DNA of 32,807 nucleotides from CG2-30-68-42 sp037440385 (GCA_037440385.1 JBBIUI010000019.1:1-32807); one strand, 5' to 3'; positions 22,680 through 31,337 are shown, numbered from the stretch's first letter. Numbers and translations: made by a program. The notes: generated by a model not told the origin, from the sequence alone.

Positions 22680-23761
22680 GAGTCGCGTTCCGAGAGCGCG
22701 GCGAGTCGTTCGGCGTGGTGCTCCGCGGTGAGCGCACGCACCAGCTCGTCGAGGTCGCCATCGAGGATCGCGGCGAGCTTGTACAGCGTCAGATCGATGC
22801 GGTGATCGGTCACGCGGCCCTGCGCGAAGTTGTAGGTGCGGATGCGCTCGGAGCGGTCCCCGCTTCCGACCAGCGACTTGCGCTGCGCGGCCGTCTTCTC
22901 CTGCTGCGCGCGAATCTCGCGATCCTTGATCCGCGCGGCCAGCACCGCGAGCGCCTGGGCCTTGTTGCGGTGCTGGGAGCGGTCGTCCTGGCATTCGACG
23001 ACGATGCCGGTCGGAAGATGCGTGACGCGCACCGCGGAGTCCGTCTTGTTGATGTGCTGGCCGCCCGCCCCCGACGAACGGAAGGTGTCGATGCGGACCT
23101 CGTCGGAGCGGATCACCACGTCGCCGACCTCGTCCGCCTCGGGCAGCACCGCGACCGTGCATGCCGACGTGTGGATGCGCCCCTGGGTCTCGGTGACCGG
23201 CACGCGCTGCACGCGATGCCCGCCGGACTCGAATTTCAGCCGCGAATAGGCGCCGCGCCCCTCGATGCGCGCGACGATCTCCCGATAACCGCCCAGCTCG
23301 GAAGCACTGTGGGAGACCACTTCGACCTTCCAGCCCATCCGTTCGGCATAACGCGCGTACATGCGGAACAGGTCGGCGGCGAACAGCGCGGATTCGTCCC
23401 CGCCGGTGCCCGCGCGGATCTCGAGGAACACGCCGCGCTCGTCGTCCGGGTCCGCCGGCAGCAGCGCCCGCTCGAGCTGCGCCTCGATGCGCCCGATGTC
23501 GGCCTGGCACGATTCGATCTCGGCCTGCGCCAGCTCGCGCAGTTCCGGGTCGGCGAGCATCGAGCGCGCCGAGGCGAGCTCGGCCTCCGCCTTCAGCAGG
23601 GCGTCGTGCAGCGCGACCACCGGTGCGATCTCCGAGTGCTCGCGCCCGAGACGCCGGAAATGTTCCAGATCGCGCGCGGCGCCTTCGTCGGCGAGCAGCC
23701 GGTCGATCTCGGCCAGGCGCCGGCCGAGCCGCTCGAGCTTGTCGCGTAGGCTGTCCTTCAT
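22676..23761 (-). CDS. prfA: Peptide chain release factor 1
   Basis: Recognises UAA and UAG in the ribosomal A site and triggers peptide release. The 361-residue product (E. coli RF1 has 360) starts MKDSLRDKLERLGRRLAEID. The stop-codon reading motif P-V-T sits in HRVQRVPVTETQGRIHTS. The peptidyl-transferase motif GGQ lies at 233-235 (SSGAGGQHINKTDSAV), the same numbering as E. coli. The PVT tripeptide marks it as RF1 and not RF2. It lies between hemA (upstream, 45 bp) and prmC (4-bp overlap). This factor reads UAA, the codon interrupting prsK in this window. Confidence 0.98.
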   Translation of the reverse strand: MKDSLRDKLERLGRRLAEIDRLLADEGAARDLEHFRRLGREHSEIAPVVALHDALLKAEAELASARSMLADPELRELAQAEIESCQADIGRIEAQLERALLPADPDDERGVFLEIRAGTGGDESALFAADLFRMYARYAERMGWKVEVVSHSASELGGYREIVARIEGRGAYSRLKFESGGHRVQRVPVTETQGRIHTSACTVAVLPEADEVGDVVIRSDEVRIDTFRSSGAGGQHINKTDSAVRVTHLPTGIVVECQDDRSQHRNKAQALAVLAARIKDREIRAQQEKTAAQRKSLVGSGDRSERIRTYNFAQGRVTDHRIDLTLYKLAAILDGDLDELVRALTAEHHAERLAALSERDS

Positions 23762-23779
23762 CGTGAACGGGTCGGGCAG

Positions 23780-23807
23780 GCCGCAGCGCGTGCGGCGCGC
23801 CTGCGGC
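23780..23807. repeat. Inverted repeat between hemA and prfA
   Basis: GCCGCAG at 23780-23786 and CTGCGGC at 23801-23807 are perfect 7-bp arms around a 14-base loop. The second arm touches the last base of the hemA stop codon. No T-run follows on either strand, so it may only be a transcript hairpin between the two genes. Confidence 0.45.
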
Positions 23808-25060
23808 TACTCCTCGGGATGCAGATCGAAGATGCGCGACAGCGCCGCGGCGGCGTCGTGGCGGGCGCCGGGCTCGCCCTGATTGAGTGCCTGGGTCGGG
23901 GCGTGCAGCAGCTTGTTGGTGAGCCCGTGCGAGAGCGCCTCCAGCGCGCGCGCGGGATCCTCGCCTCGCCCGAGCAGCTTCAGCGCCCGCTCCAGCTCGT
24001 GCCTGCGCATGCGCTCGGCGGCATCGCGCAGCGCGCGGATCGTCGGAACGAGATCGCGCGAGGCGACCCACTGGACGAAATTCTCGACGCGCGAATCGAT
24101 GATCGCCTCGGCCTCGACGACCGCCTCCTGGCGCGCCTCGAGACCCGACTCGACGATCGCGCCGAGGTCGTCGAGCGTGTAGAGGAAGACGTCGTCGAGC
24201 GCGGCGACCTCCTCCTCGACGTCGCGCGGAACCGCCAGATCGACGAGGACGACCGGGCGGCGCCGCCGTGCCCGCAGCGCCCGCTCCACCATGCCCTTGC
24301 CGACGATGGGCAGCGGACTGGCGGTGCACGACACGACGACGTCATACAGTGCCATGCGCTCGCCGACCTCGTCGAGCCTGATCGCATCCGCGCCGAAGCG
24401 CCGGGCCAGCGCCTGGCCGCGTTCCAGCGTGCGGTTGGCCACCGTGATCTGGCGCGGCCGCGCGCCGGCGAAATGCGCCGCGCACAGCTCGACCATCTCG
24501 CCTGCGCCGATGAACAGCACCCGCTGCTCGGTCAGGTTCTCGAAGATGCGCTCCGCGAGGTGCACCGCGGCGGCCGCCATCGAGACGATGTTGGCGCCGA
24601 TCGCCGTCGTCGAGCGCACCTCCTTGGCCACCGCGAAGGTGCGCTGGAACAGCTTGTTGAGCAGCGTGCCCAGCGTGCCGGCGGACTGCGCCACGCGTGC
24701 GGCCTGCTTCATCTGTCCCAGGATCTGCGGCTCGCCGAGCACCATCGAGTCCAGCCCGCTCGCCACCCGGAACATGTGGCGCACGGCCTCGCGCTGCGGC
24801 AGCGTGTAGAGATAGGGATCGATCTCGCCCGGCGGCATCCGGTGATACTCGGCGATCCACAGGCCGGCCGCGCCCGGATCGCTGGTGGCGCAATACAGCT
24901 CGGTGCGGTTGCACGTCGACAGGATCGCCGCTTCGCGAACCGGCTTGGCGCGGATCAGCTCGCCGAGCGCACCCGGAAGCCGCTGCGGGTCGAACGCGAG
25001 CTGCTCGCGCACGGCGAGCGGAGCGGTGTGATGATTGATGCCCAGCGCGAACAGCTGCAC
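23807..25060 (-). CDS. hemA: Glutamyl-tRNA reductase
   Basis: First committed step of C5 tetrapyrrole synthesis: reduces glutamyl-tRNA to glutamate-1-semialdehyde with NADPH. From GTG 25058-25060 the product has 417 residues (E. coli 418), beginning with QLFALGINHHTAPL. The catalytic Cys is residue 50 in LSTCNRTELY, the E. coli numbering, which is why I prefer this start over the TTG at 25079-25081 (seven residues longer). Other family blocks are GEPQILGQMKQA, the NADP-binding VLFIGAGEMVELCAAHF and the C-terminal dimerisation helix region with RALEALSHGLTNKLLHAPT. It heads the hemA-prfA-prmC-grxD cluster. Confidence 0.97.
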   Translation of the reverse strand: MQLFALGINHHTAPLAVREQLAFDPQRLPGALGELIRAKPVREAAILSTCNRTELYCATSDPGAAGLWIAEYHRMPPGEIDPYLYTLPQREAVRHMFRVASGLDSMVLGEPQILGQMKQAARVAQSAGTLGTLLNKLFQRTFAVAKEVRSTTAIGANIVSMAAAAVHLAERIFENLTEQRVLFIGAGEMVELCAAHFAGARPRQITVANRTLERGQALARRFGADAIRLDEVGERMALYDVVVSCTASPLPIVGKGMVERALRARRRRPVVLVDLAVPRDVEEEVAALDDVFLYTLDDLGAIVESGLEARQEAVVEAEAIIDSRVENFVQWVASRDLVPTIRALRDAAERMRRHELERALKLLGRGEDPARALEALSHGLTNKLLHAPTQALNQGEPGARHDAAAALSRIFDLHPEE

Positions 25061-25174
25061 GACGCGGTTATCCGGTTCCAACGAGTGTCGCAGCGGATCT
25101 GCCCGGCGCCGGCCTCGCCGCGGCGGACCCGAGCCGACGGCAGCCCGGAGCCTTCACTCGGCAGGCGGCGGCCG

Positions 25175-25180
25175 ATTATA
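25175..25180 (-). promoter_or_regulatory. Possible -10 box upstream of hemA
   Basis: The minus strand reads TATAAT here, in the 146-167 bp gap between the fructosamine-kinase gene and hemA. It would give a leader of roughly 100 bases. No good -35 hexamer is seen 16-18 bases further up, so this is a tentative call from the -10 alone. Confidence 0.4.
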
Positions 25181-25227
25181 GCGCCCGTACGGCCGGGCGC
25201 GCGCCCGGATTCGCGGCGCGAGGCCCG

Positions 25228-26127
25228 TCAGCCCCCGGTGTGTGCGAGCAGCCGCTCGATCATCGCAGCGGCCTGGCCGGGATAGCCGCCGCCGAACAGG
25301 TTGGCATGGTTGAGCACGTGGTAGAGGTTGTACAGGTGCTTGCGAATGGCATAGCCGGCATCGATCCGGCGAATCTCGCGGTAGCCGGCATAGAACTCGC
25401 TGCCGAAGCCGCCGAACAGCTCGGTCATCGCGAGGTCGGCCTCGGCGTCGCCCCGGCAGACGGCCGGATCGAAGACGACCGGCGTGCCATCGCGAAGGAA
25501 TCCCGCGTTGCCGCCCCACAGGTCGCCGTGCAGCAGGCTGGCCTCGGGCCGGTGCCCGGCAAGCAGTACGTCGACCCGCTCGACGAGCAACAGCCCGCGC
25601 TCGTATAGCCGGGTGCCGTGGCCGCGCTCGGCCGCCAGCTCGAGCTGCGGGCGCAGCCTGCGCTCGCGGAAGAAGCGCGGCCAGTCGTCGTCCATGCCGT
25701 TGTGCTGGGGTGTGGCGCCGATGTAATTGTCGCGCGGCCATCCGTAGCGCGCGCCGGTGCTCGCGTGCATGCGCGCGATGGCGCGGCCCAGCCGGGCCGG
25801 ATCGCCGTGCGCGCCCAGTTCGAGCGCTTCGAGCACGAGAAAGGATTGCGCGTCGAGGCTGCCCGCGGCGACGACCGCCGGCACACGGATCGCGGCGGCT
25901 GCCGCGAGCGCGTGCAAGCCGTCCGCCTCGGCCTGGAACGCGTCGCGTTGCGCGGCGCCGCCGAGCTTGACGAAGTAGCGCCCGGCCGTTCCTTCGACGC
26001 CTTCGACGCCTTCGACGATGAGCGCGCGGTGGATGCAGCCTCCGCCCACCTCGACCGCGCGCGCGGCGGCGAAGCGCCTGCCGAGCGCCTCGCCGAGGAT
26101 CCGGGACAGCGTCGCGAGGTCCTGCAT
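25228..26127 (-). CDS. Fructosamine kinase family protein
   Basis: A phosphotransferase of the fructosamine/ketosamine-3-kinase family (YniA-like), proposed to repair glycated proteins or amines by phosphorylating the sugar. The 299-residue product begins MQDLATLSRILGEALGRRFA. It has the ATP-loop-like VGGGCIHRALIVEG and the Lys block RYFVKLGG. The family segment RDNYIGATPQHNG, the catalytic loop LLHGDLWGGNAGF and the Mg-binding VVFDPAVCRGDAEADLAM follow, so catalytic residues appear intact. A triple GVEGVEG-type insertion near residue 40 comes from a 9-bp tandem repeat. It lies 33 bp downstream of argH on the same strand. The physiological substrate is not known here. Confidence 0.93.
   Translation of the reverse strand: MQDLATLSRILGEALGRRFAAARAVEVGGGCIHRALIVEGVEGVEGTAGRYFVKLGGAAQRDAFQAEADGLHALAAAAAIRVPAVVAAGSLDAQSFLVLEALELGAHGDPARLGRAIARMHASTGARYGWPRDNYIGATPQHNGMDDDWPRFFRERRLRPQLELAAERGHGTRLYERGLLLVERVDVLLAGHRPEASLLHGDLWGGNAGFLRDGTPVVFDPAVCRGDAEADLAMTELFGGFGSEFYAGYREIRRIDAGYAIRKHLYNLYHVLNHANLFGGGYPGQAAAMIERLLAHTGG
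25991..26017 (-). repeat. Three 9-bp direct repeats inside the fructosamine-kinase gene
   Basis: CCTTCGACG occurs three times head to tail (25991-25999, 26000-26008, 26009-26017), encoding the repeated Val-Glu-Gly. The unit keeps the frame, so copy-number change only alters a loop length. Confidence 0.8.
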
Positions 26128-26160
26128 GCGACAAGGCCGGCGCGCGAGCCCGGCTCGCGC

Positions 26161-27564
26161 CTACAGCGAGCGTCGCGCGCGCTCGATCGCCGCGAGCACC
26201 TGCTCGGGCGCGGTGCCGCCACGATGCGCGCGGCTCGCCAGCGATCCCTCGATCGTCAGCACCTCGAACACGTCGGCCTCGACGAGCGGCGAGAACGATT
26301 TGAGATCGTCCAGCGGCAGCGCGGCCAGCTCGCAACCGAGGGTTTCGGCGTGCCGCACGGCGCGCGCGACGACCTCGTGCGCGTCGCGGAAGGGCAGCCC
26401 GCGCTTGACCAGGTAGTCGGCCAGATCGGTCGCCGTGGCGTGCCCCTGGAACAGCGCCGCGCGCATCGCATCCGGCTTGACGCGCACGCCGGTCACCAGA
26501 TCGCCGAACACCGAGAGCGTATCGATCAAGGTATCGGCGGTGTCGAACAGCGGTTCCTTGTCTTCCTGGTCGTCCTTGTTGTAGGCGAGCGGCTGGCCCT
26601 TCATCAGCACCAGCAGCGCCATCAGATGCCCGACGACGCGGCCGGTCTTGCCGCGCGCGAGCTCGGGCACATCGGGGTTCTTCTTCTGCGGCATGATCGA
26701 CGAGCCGGTGCAGTAGCGGTCGGCGAGATCGATGAAGCCCACCCGGGGGCTCATCCACAGGACCAGCTCCTCGGCGAGCCTCGACAGGTGAACCATGGCG
26801 ATCGAGGCCGCGGCCGCGAATTCGATCGCGAAGTCGCGATCCGACACCGCATCGAGCGAGTTCTCGCACAGGCCCTCGAAACCGAGCTCGCGCGCGACGA
26901 ATTCGCGGTCGATCGGGTACGAGGTGCCCGCCAGCGCCGCCGCACCGAGCGGCAGCCGGTTCGTCCGCGCGCGGCACTGCGCGAAGCGTTCGCGGTCGCG
27001 CGCCGCCATCTCGAAATAGGCCATCAGGTGGTGCGCGAAAGTCACCGGCTGGGCGACCTGCAGATGCGTGAAGCCGGGCATCGCGGTGTCCACGTGCGCC
27101 TGCGCGAGATCGAGCAGGTTGGCCTGGAACCGGCGCGCCCGCGCGTCGATCTCGTCGATCGCCTCGCGCAGCCACAGCCGAAGGTCGGTCGCCACCTGAT
27201 CGTTGCGCGAGCGCCCGGTGTGCAGCCGTTTGCCCGCATCGCCCGCGAGCGCGGTCAGCCGGCGCTCGATGTTCAGATGCACGTCCTCGTCGTCGATCGA
27301 CCAGGCGAAGCTGCCGCGCTCGATCTCCTCGCGGATGCGCTCGAGCCCCTGCTCGATCGCGGCGAGATCGCCGGCGCCGAGGATGCCCCGGTGCGCTAAC
27401 ATCCGCGCATGCGCGAGCGAGCCCCGGATGTCCTGCAGCGCGAGTCGGCGGTCGAAGCCGACCGAGGCGGTGAATCGCTTGACCCGTTCATCGACGGGTT
27501 CGCCGAAACGCCCCGACCAGGTCCTGGCGGGGCCTGCCTCGGGTTCCCGGGACTTGTCTGTCAT
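26161..27564 (-). CDS. argH: Argininosuccinate lyase
   Basis: Last step of arginine synthesis: splits argininosuccinate into arginine and fumarate in the cytoplasm, as a homotetramer. The 467-residue product shows the superfamily blocks in order. TWSGRFGEPVDERV is near the start, followed by DVHLNIERRLTALAG, HTGRSRNDQVATDLRLWL and PGFTHLQVAQPVTF. The mobile signature loop GSSIMPQKKNPDVPE carries the catalytic Ser. The N-terminus MTDKSREPEAGPARTWSGRF follows ATG 27562-27564. It is divergent from algZ with only 26 bp between start codons, so the two promoters must overlap the coding starts. Confidence 0.98.
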   Translation of the reverse strand: MTDKSREPEAGPARTWSGRFGEPVDERVKRFTASVGFDRRLALQDIRGSLAHARMLAHRGILGAGDLAAIEQGLERIREEIERGSFAWSIDDEDVHLNIERRLTALAGDAGKRLHTGRSRNDQVATDLRLWLREAIDEIDARARRFQANLLDLAQAHVDTAMPGFTHLQVAQPVTFAHHLMAYFEMAARDRERFAQCRARTNRLPLGAAALAGTSYPIDREFVARELGFEGLCENSLDAVSDRDFAIEFAAAASIAMVHLSRLAEELVLWMSPRVGFIDLADRYCTGSSIMPQKKNPDVPELARGKTGRVVGHLMALLVLMKGQPLAYNKDDQEDKEPLFDTADTLIDTLSVFGDLVTGVRVKPDAMRAALFQGHATATDLADYLVKRGLPFRDAHEVVARAVRHAETLGCELAALPLDDLKSFSPLVEADVFEVLTIEGSLASRAHRGGTAPEQVLAAIERARRSL

Positions 27565-27590
27565 TTTTCGATCCGGCCGGCCATCCGCGA

Positions 27591-28604
27591 ATGACGATCG
27601 GGCGCAGTATAAACCCTCCGGTACCGGACTTCCGCAGCGCGGGCACGCTCTCGCGCATCGTGCTGGCGGCGAATCTGCCCGTGCTCATCGTCGGGCTGGC
27701 TCGCGCCGTCGACTGGGCCGGCGTCCCGGCGCTCGCCGTGGATCTGGCCGGGCTCGCCGAACCTCCGCTCGCCGTGACGCTGGCCGCGCTCTATCTGTTG
27801 CAGCCGTGGCTGCGCCGGGTCGGCTGGATCGGGATGTCCGCGGCCGTGCTCGCGCTGTCGGCCGCGGCCGCGACCGGCCTCGCGTTCGCACTCGATGCGC
27901 AACAGCGCGCGCTGCTGCTGCCCGGCGGCATCGTTCGCGCGCTGGCCTGGAGCCTGCTCACCGCCGTGCTGGTGCTCCAGTACCTGTACCTGCGCAGCAA
28001 GGCGCTGGGGCCGGCGCTCGCCGAAGCCCGGCTCGATGCGCTGAGCGCGCGCATCCGCCCGCATTTCTTCTTCAACAGCCTGAACGCGGTGCTCGGGATC
28101 CTGCGCACCGATGCGCGGCGGGCCGAGACCGCACTCGAGGAGCTCTCGGAGCTTTTTCGCGCGGTCATGCGCGACTCGCGCGAGCTGACCACGCTCGGCG
28201 CGGAGCTCGCGCTGTGCCGCCAGTATCTCGATCTGGAACGGCTGCGCCTGGGCGAGCGGCTGCGCGTCGACTGGCGGCTCGACGGATGCCCGGAGGATGC
28301 GGCCGTGCCGCCGCTGATGCTGCAGCCGCTGCTCGAAAATGCCGTCTACCACGGCATCGAGCCTTCGACCGGACCGGCCGGGATCTCGATCGCGATCTTC
28401 AGGCAGGGCGAGGCGGTGCACATCGAACTGACCAACCCGTCGCAGGATACGACCGGCCATCGTGGCGGCAACCGCATGGCGCTCGACAACATCCGCGAAC
28501 GGCTCGCGCTGTTCTTCGATTTCGAGGCCGCGCTGACCACCGAGACCGGCGGCGGGCTCTACCGCGTGAGCATCCGCATTCCCTACCGGCGCGTGCCGCG
28601 ATGA
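27591..28604 (+). CDS. algZ: LytS-type sensor histidine kinase (AlgZ/FimS-like)
   Basis: A membrane-bound sensor kinase of the LytS/YehU class that phosphorylates the adjacent LytTR regulator. The 337-residue product has four to five hydrophobic segments in residues 20-140 (for example LAANLPVLIVGLARA and ALAWSLLTAVLVLQYLYL). The His_kinase domain has His158 in IRPHFFFNSLNAVLGILR, followed by a HATPase with LLENAVYHGIEPSTGPAG and HRGGNRMALDNIRERL. The N-terminal NPPVPDFRSAG fits AlgZ-like proteins. The Pseudomonas AlgZ/AlgR pair controls alginate and twitching motility; whether this one controls the EPS locus is unknown. The ATG at 27591 is the only Met before the conserved PDFR block. Confidence 0.93.
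   Translation: MTIGRSINPPVPDFRSAGTLSRIVLAANLPVLIVGLARAVDWAGVPALAVDLAGLAEPPLAVTLAALYLLQPWLRRVGWIGMSAAVLALSAAAATGLAFALDAQQRALLLPGGIVRALAWSLLTAVLVLQYLYLRSKALGPALAEARLDALSARIRPHFFFNSLNAVLGILRTDARRAETALEELSELFRAVMRDSRELTTLGAELALCRQYLDLERLRLGERLRVDWRLDGCPEDAAVPPLMLQPLLENAVYHGIEPSTGPAGISIAIFRQGEAVHIELTNPSQDTTGHRGGNRMALDNIRERLALFFDFEAALTTETGGGLYRVSIRIPYRRVPR
27606..27611 (-). promoter_or_regulatory. Possible -10 box for argH inside the algZ 5' end
   Basis: The minus strand reads TATACT at this site, about 40 bp before the argH ATG, a suitable distance for a -10 element. It lies within the first codons of algZ. On the plus strand the same place reads TATAAA, but that would start transcription after the algZ ATG. 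No clear -35 partner was found. Confidence 0.4.
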
Positions 28605-29386
28605 ACGGGGATCCGTTGCGCGTATTCATCGTCGACGACGAGGCGCCGGCCCGGCTGCGTCTGAAGGCACTGCTCGGCGACATCGCGGACAGGTTGCCGA
28701 ACCGGATCGCCGGCGAGGCGCAAGACGGCGTGCGCGCGCTCGACGCGCTGCAGCGCGCCCCGGCCGACGTCGTGCTGATCGACATCCGCATGCCGCGCAT
28801 GGACGGCATCGAGCTTGCCCGCCACCTCGCGCTTGTGAATCCGGCTCCGGCGATCGTGTTCACCACCGCCTACGATCGCTACGCGGTCACGGCATTCGAA
28901 CTGAACGCCGTCGACTACCTGCTCAAGCCGGTGCGCGCCGCACGGCTCGAGGAGGCGCTGCGCAAGGCGATGCTCGCCGCGCCGCTCGCGCACGAGGCGC
29001 TGCGCAGGCTCTCGACCGGACGGCGCCATCTCGCGAGCATCGAGCGCGGGCGCCTGCTGCTGGTGCCGGTGGCCGACATCGTGTACCTGAAGGCCGAGCT
29101 CAAGTACGTGACCGCGCGCACGCGGGAAAGGGAGTATCTGATCGAGGAATCGCTGACTCGCCTCGAGCAGGAATTCTCCGGGCATTTCGTGCGCATCCAC
29201 CGCAACTGCCTCGTCGCGGCGGGCTCGGTCGCCGGATTCGAGCGCGCGCTGGAGATCGAGGGCGAGCCGCACTGGATGCTGCTGCTGCGCGGCCTCGACG
29301 AGAAGCTGCCGGTGAGCCGGCGCCAATGGCCCGCCGTCAAGGCCGCGCTCGCCGCGGCCGGCCGGGGGCCGCGCACTGCGGGATGA
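28601..29386 (+). CDS. algR: LytTR-family response regulator (AlgR-like)
   Basis: A DNA-binding response regulator, partner of the kinase just upstream. The 261-residue product has a receiver domain (VFIVDDEAPARLRL; phospho-acceptor Asp61 in VVLIDIRMPRMDG; conserved Thr in VFTTAYDRYAV; Lys in YLLKPV). A linker and a C-terminal LytTR domain follow from about 150 (IVYLKAELKYVTARTRE, SLTRLEQEF, FVRIHRNCLVA). The ATG overlaps the algZ stop (ATGA), giving a coupled pair. The longer open frame starting at 27203 is a shadow through algZ. The gene ends 186 bp before hemC. Confidence 0.96.
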   Translation: MNGDPLRVFIVDDEAPARLRLKALLGDIADRLPNRIAGEAQDGVRALDALQRAPADVVLIDIRMPRMDGIELARHLALVNPAPAIVFTTAYDRYAVTAFELNAVDYLLKPVRAARLEEALRKAMLAAPLAHEALRRLSTGRRHLASIERGRLLLVPVADIVYLKAELKYVTARTREREYLIEESLTRLEQEFSGHFVRIHRNCLVAAGSVAGFERALEIEGEPHWMLLLRGLDEKLPVSRRQWPAVKAALAAAGRGPRTAG

Positions 29387-29401
29387 TAAAATCCGCTCAC
29401 G

Positions 29402-29417
29402 GGCCGGCATCCGGCCG
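29402..29417. repeat. Small perfect inverted repeat between algR and hemC
   Basis: GGCCGG and CCGGCC flank the three bases CAT just after the algR stop. It could act as a weak transcript hairpin. There is no T-run behind it. Confidence 0.45.
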
Positions 29418-29462
29418 CCCGGTCGTACCCCGCCCACGCAATCCATCCCGACGACGGCCGAC

Positions 29463-29576
29463 ATGAATCCCGAAGAAACATTCCATCCGCACACGACGCG
29501 ACGAAGCGCGCTCACCGTGCCGTGCCTCCATCGCCTGCTTTGCGTCGTTCGCGGTGATCCCGCGCTGCCGGCATGA
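29463..29576 (+). CDS. Possible 37-residue leader ORF overlapping the hemC start
   Basis: An ATG at 29463 opens 37 codons (MNPEETFHPHTTRRSALT...) and stops at TGA 29574-29576, which overlaps the hemC ATG by two bases of the ATGA type. The ribosome site is weak and the composition is Arg/His-rich, so it may be chance. If translated it would couple ribosomes to hemC. I recognise no family. Confidence 0.2.
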   Translation: MNPEETFHPHTTRRSALTVPCLHRLLCVVRGDPALPA

Positions 29577-30520
29577 CCCCCCCCGAGCGCATCGTCATCG
29601 CCACGCGCGAATCGCGCCTCGCGCTGTGGCAGGCCGAGCATGTGCGCAGCCGCCTGATCGGCCTTTATCCCGGCTGCAAGGTCGAGCTGCTCGGCATGAC
29701 CACGCGCGGCGACCGCGTGCTCGACCGCCCGCTCGCCAAGGTCGGCGGCAAGGGTCTGTTCGTCAAGGAGCTCGAGACCGCGCTGCTCGAACGGCGCGCC
29801 GACATCGCCGTGCACTCGATGAAGGACGTGCCGATGGAGCTCGCCGCCGAGTTCGCGCTGGTCGCGATCGGCACGCGCGAGGATCCGCGCGACGCATTCG
29901 TGTCGAACCGCCACGACCGCCTCGAGGCGCTGCCCGCCGGCGCCGTGGTCGGCACTTCCAGCCTGCGCCGCGAGGCCCAGCTCCGCGCGCGTTTTCCGCG
30001 GCTCGCGGTCGAGGCGCTGCGCGGCAACCTCGACACGCGACTGCGCAAGCTGGACGCCGGACAGTATGATGCGATCATCCTCGCCGCAGCCGGGCTGACG
30101 CGCCTCGGCCTGGGCGCACGCATCCGCGCGCGGATCGAGCCCGACGTCTCGTTGCCGGCCGCGGGACAGGGCGCGCTCGGTATCGAGGCGCTGTCCTGCC
30201 GCGCCGAGATCGCACGCTGGATGGCGCCGCTCGACGATGTCCGCTCCGGTGCCTGCGTTCGGGCGGAACGGGCGCTGTCGCGCGCGCTCGCGGGCAGTTG
30301 CGAGGTGCCGCTGGGTGCGTTCGCCGAACCGCTGTCCGAGCCGGGCGACGGTTCGGCGAGGTTGCGGCTGCGAGGCTTCGTCGCGACGCCCGACGGCAAG
30401 CGCATCGCCTCGGCGCAGCGCTGGGGCAGCCTCGACGCGCCCGAACGGCTGGGCCTCGAGCTGGCCGATGAGCTGCGCCGCCAGGGCGCCGACGAGATCC
30501 TCGCGCTGCTGCCGCGCTGA
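29573..30520 (+). CDS. hemC: Porphobilinogen deaminase (hydroxymethylbilane synthase)
   Basis: Condenses four porphobilinogens into hydroxymethylbilane in the cytoplasm, using a covalent dipyrromethane primer. The 315-residue product starts with IVIATRESRLALWQAEHV. It contains VGGKGLFVKELETALLE, the catalytic Asp segment ADIAVHSMKDVPMELA and GTSSLRREAQLRARFP with its substrate-binding Arg residues. The cofactor-attaching Cys243 is in AGSCEVPLGAF. Length and motifs match active enzymes (E. coli 313). Start ATG 29573. hemD follows one base after the stop. Confidence 0.98.
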   Translation: MTPPERIVIATRESRLALWQAEHVRSRLIGLYPGCKVELLGMTTRGDRVLDRPLAKVGGKGLFVKELETALLERRADIAVHSMKDVPMELAAEFALVAIGTREDPRDAFVSNRHDRLEALPAGAVVGTSSLRREAQLRARFPRLAVEALRGNLDTRLRKLDAGQYDAIILAAAGLTRLGLGARIRARIEPDVSLPAAGQGALGIEALSCRAEIARWMAPLDDVRSGACVRAERALSRALAGSCEVPLGAFAEPLSEPGDGSARLRLRGFVATPDGKRIASAQRWGSLDAPERLGLELADELRRQGADEILALLPR

Positions 30521-30521
30521 C

Positions 30522-31337
30522 ATGCACGCTCGCGCGCAAACCGGACCGCAGGGCGGACCCGCTCCGCTTGCCGGTCGCCATGTCGTCGTGACCCGCCCGG
30601 AGGGACAGGCCGGCACGCTCGCAGCCGCGATCGAGGCCGCGGGCGGCATCCCCGTGTGCTTCCCGGTGCTCGCGATCCGCGCGATCGAGGACACCCGGCC
30701 GCTCGCCGAACTGGCAAGCCGGCTCGAGGAATTCGCTCTCGCGGTATTCATCAGCGCGAATGCCGTCGAGCACGGGCTCACCGCCATCCTCGCGCTTCGC
30801 GACTGGCCGCCGGGCGTCGCGGTGGCGGCGATCGGCAAATCGACCGAACGCGCGGCTGCGCGCCTCGGCCTACGCGGCGTCATCGCGCCGCGCGTGCGCT
30901 TCGACAGCGAGTCGCTGCTGGAGATGCCGCAACTCGCACCGGCCGCGGTTTGCGGCAGGCGCGTCGCGATTCTGCGCGGCGACGGCGGGCGCGAGCTGCT
31001 CGGCGACACGCTGAGCGCGCGCGGCGCCTCGGTGCAATACGTGACCTGCTACCGGCGCGAGGCCCCGCGCGCGGACCCCGCGCCGCTGCTCGAGCTGTGG
31101 GCGCGCGGTGCGCTCGATGCGATCACGTTCACCTCCAGCGAAGGCTTGCGCAACCTGTGGGACCTGCTGGGCGAGGAAGGTCGCACGCGGCTGTGCGAGA
31201 CCGCGGCGTTCGTGCCTCACCCGCGCATCGCGCAGCAGGCGAACGCGCTCGGGCTTCATGACGTTCGGCTGACCGGCCCGGGCGACGACGGGCTGCTCGC
31301 CGGACTCGTCGCGAGCTTCGCGCCTGCGCCCGCATGA
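30522..31337 (+). CDS. hemD: Uroporphyrinogen-III synthase
   Basis: Cyclises hydroxymethylbilane to uroporphyrinogen III with inversion of ring D. The 271-residue product has the two-lobed family pattern: HVVVTRPEGQAGTLAAAIEA, then AVFISANAVEHGLTAIL and VAAIGKSTERAAARLGLRG. The second lobe has VAILRGDGGRELLGDTLSAR, VTCYRREAPRADP, AITFTSSEGLRNLWDLLGE and FVPHPRIAQQANALGL. Sequence conservation in HemD is low, so the call rests on these blocks and on the neighbours hemC and hemX. ATG 30522 comes one base after the hemC stop. The open frame back to 30237 is a shadow. The stop overlaps the hemX ATG (ATGA). Confidence 0.96.
   Translation: MHARAQTGPQGGPAPLAGRHVVVTRPEGQAGTLAAAIEAAGGIPVCFPVLAIRAIEDTRPLAELASRLEEFALAVFISANAVEHGLTAILALRDWPPGVAVAAIGKSTERAAARLGLRGVIAPRVRFDSESLLEMPQLAPAAVCGRRVAILRGDGGRELLGDTLSARGASVQYVTCYRREAPRADPAPLLELWARGALDAITFTSSEGLRNLWDLLGEEGRTRLCETAAFVPHPRIAQQANALGLHDVRLTGPGDDGLLAGLVASFAPAPA

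Noticed and set aside
21819..24329. An 836-codon minus-strand open frame as one large protein
   Set aside because: Only its last 286 codons are PrmC; the rest runs out of frame through prfA and hemA.
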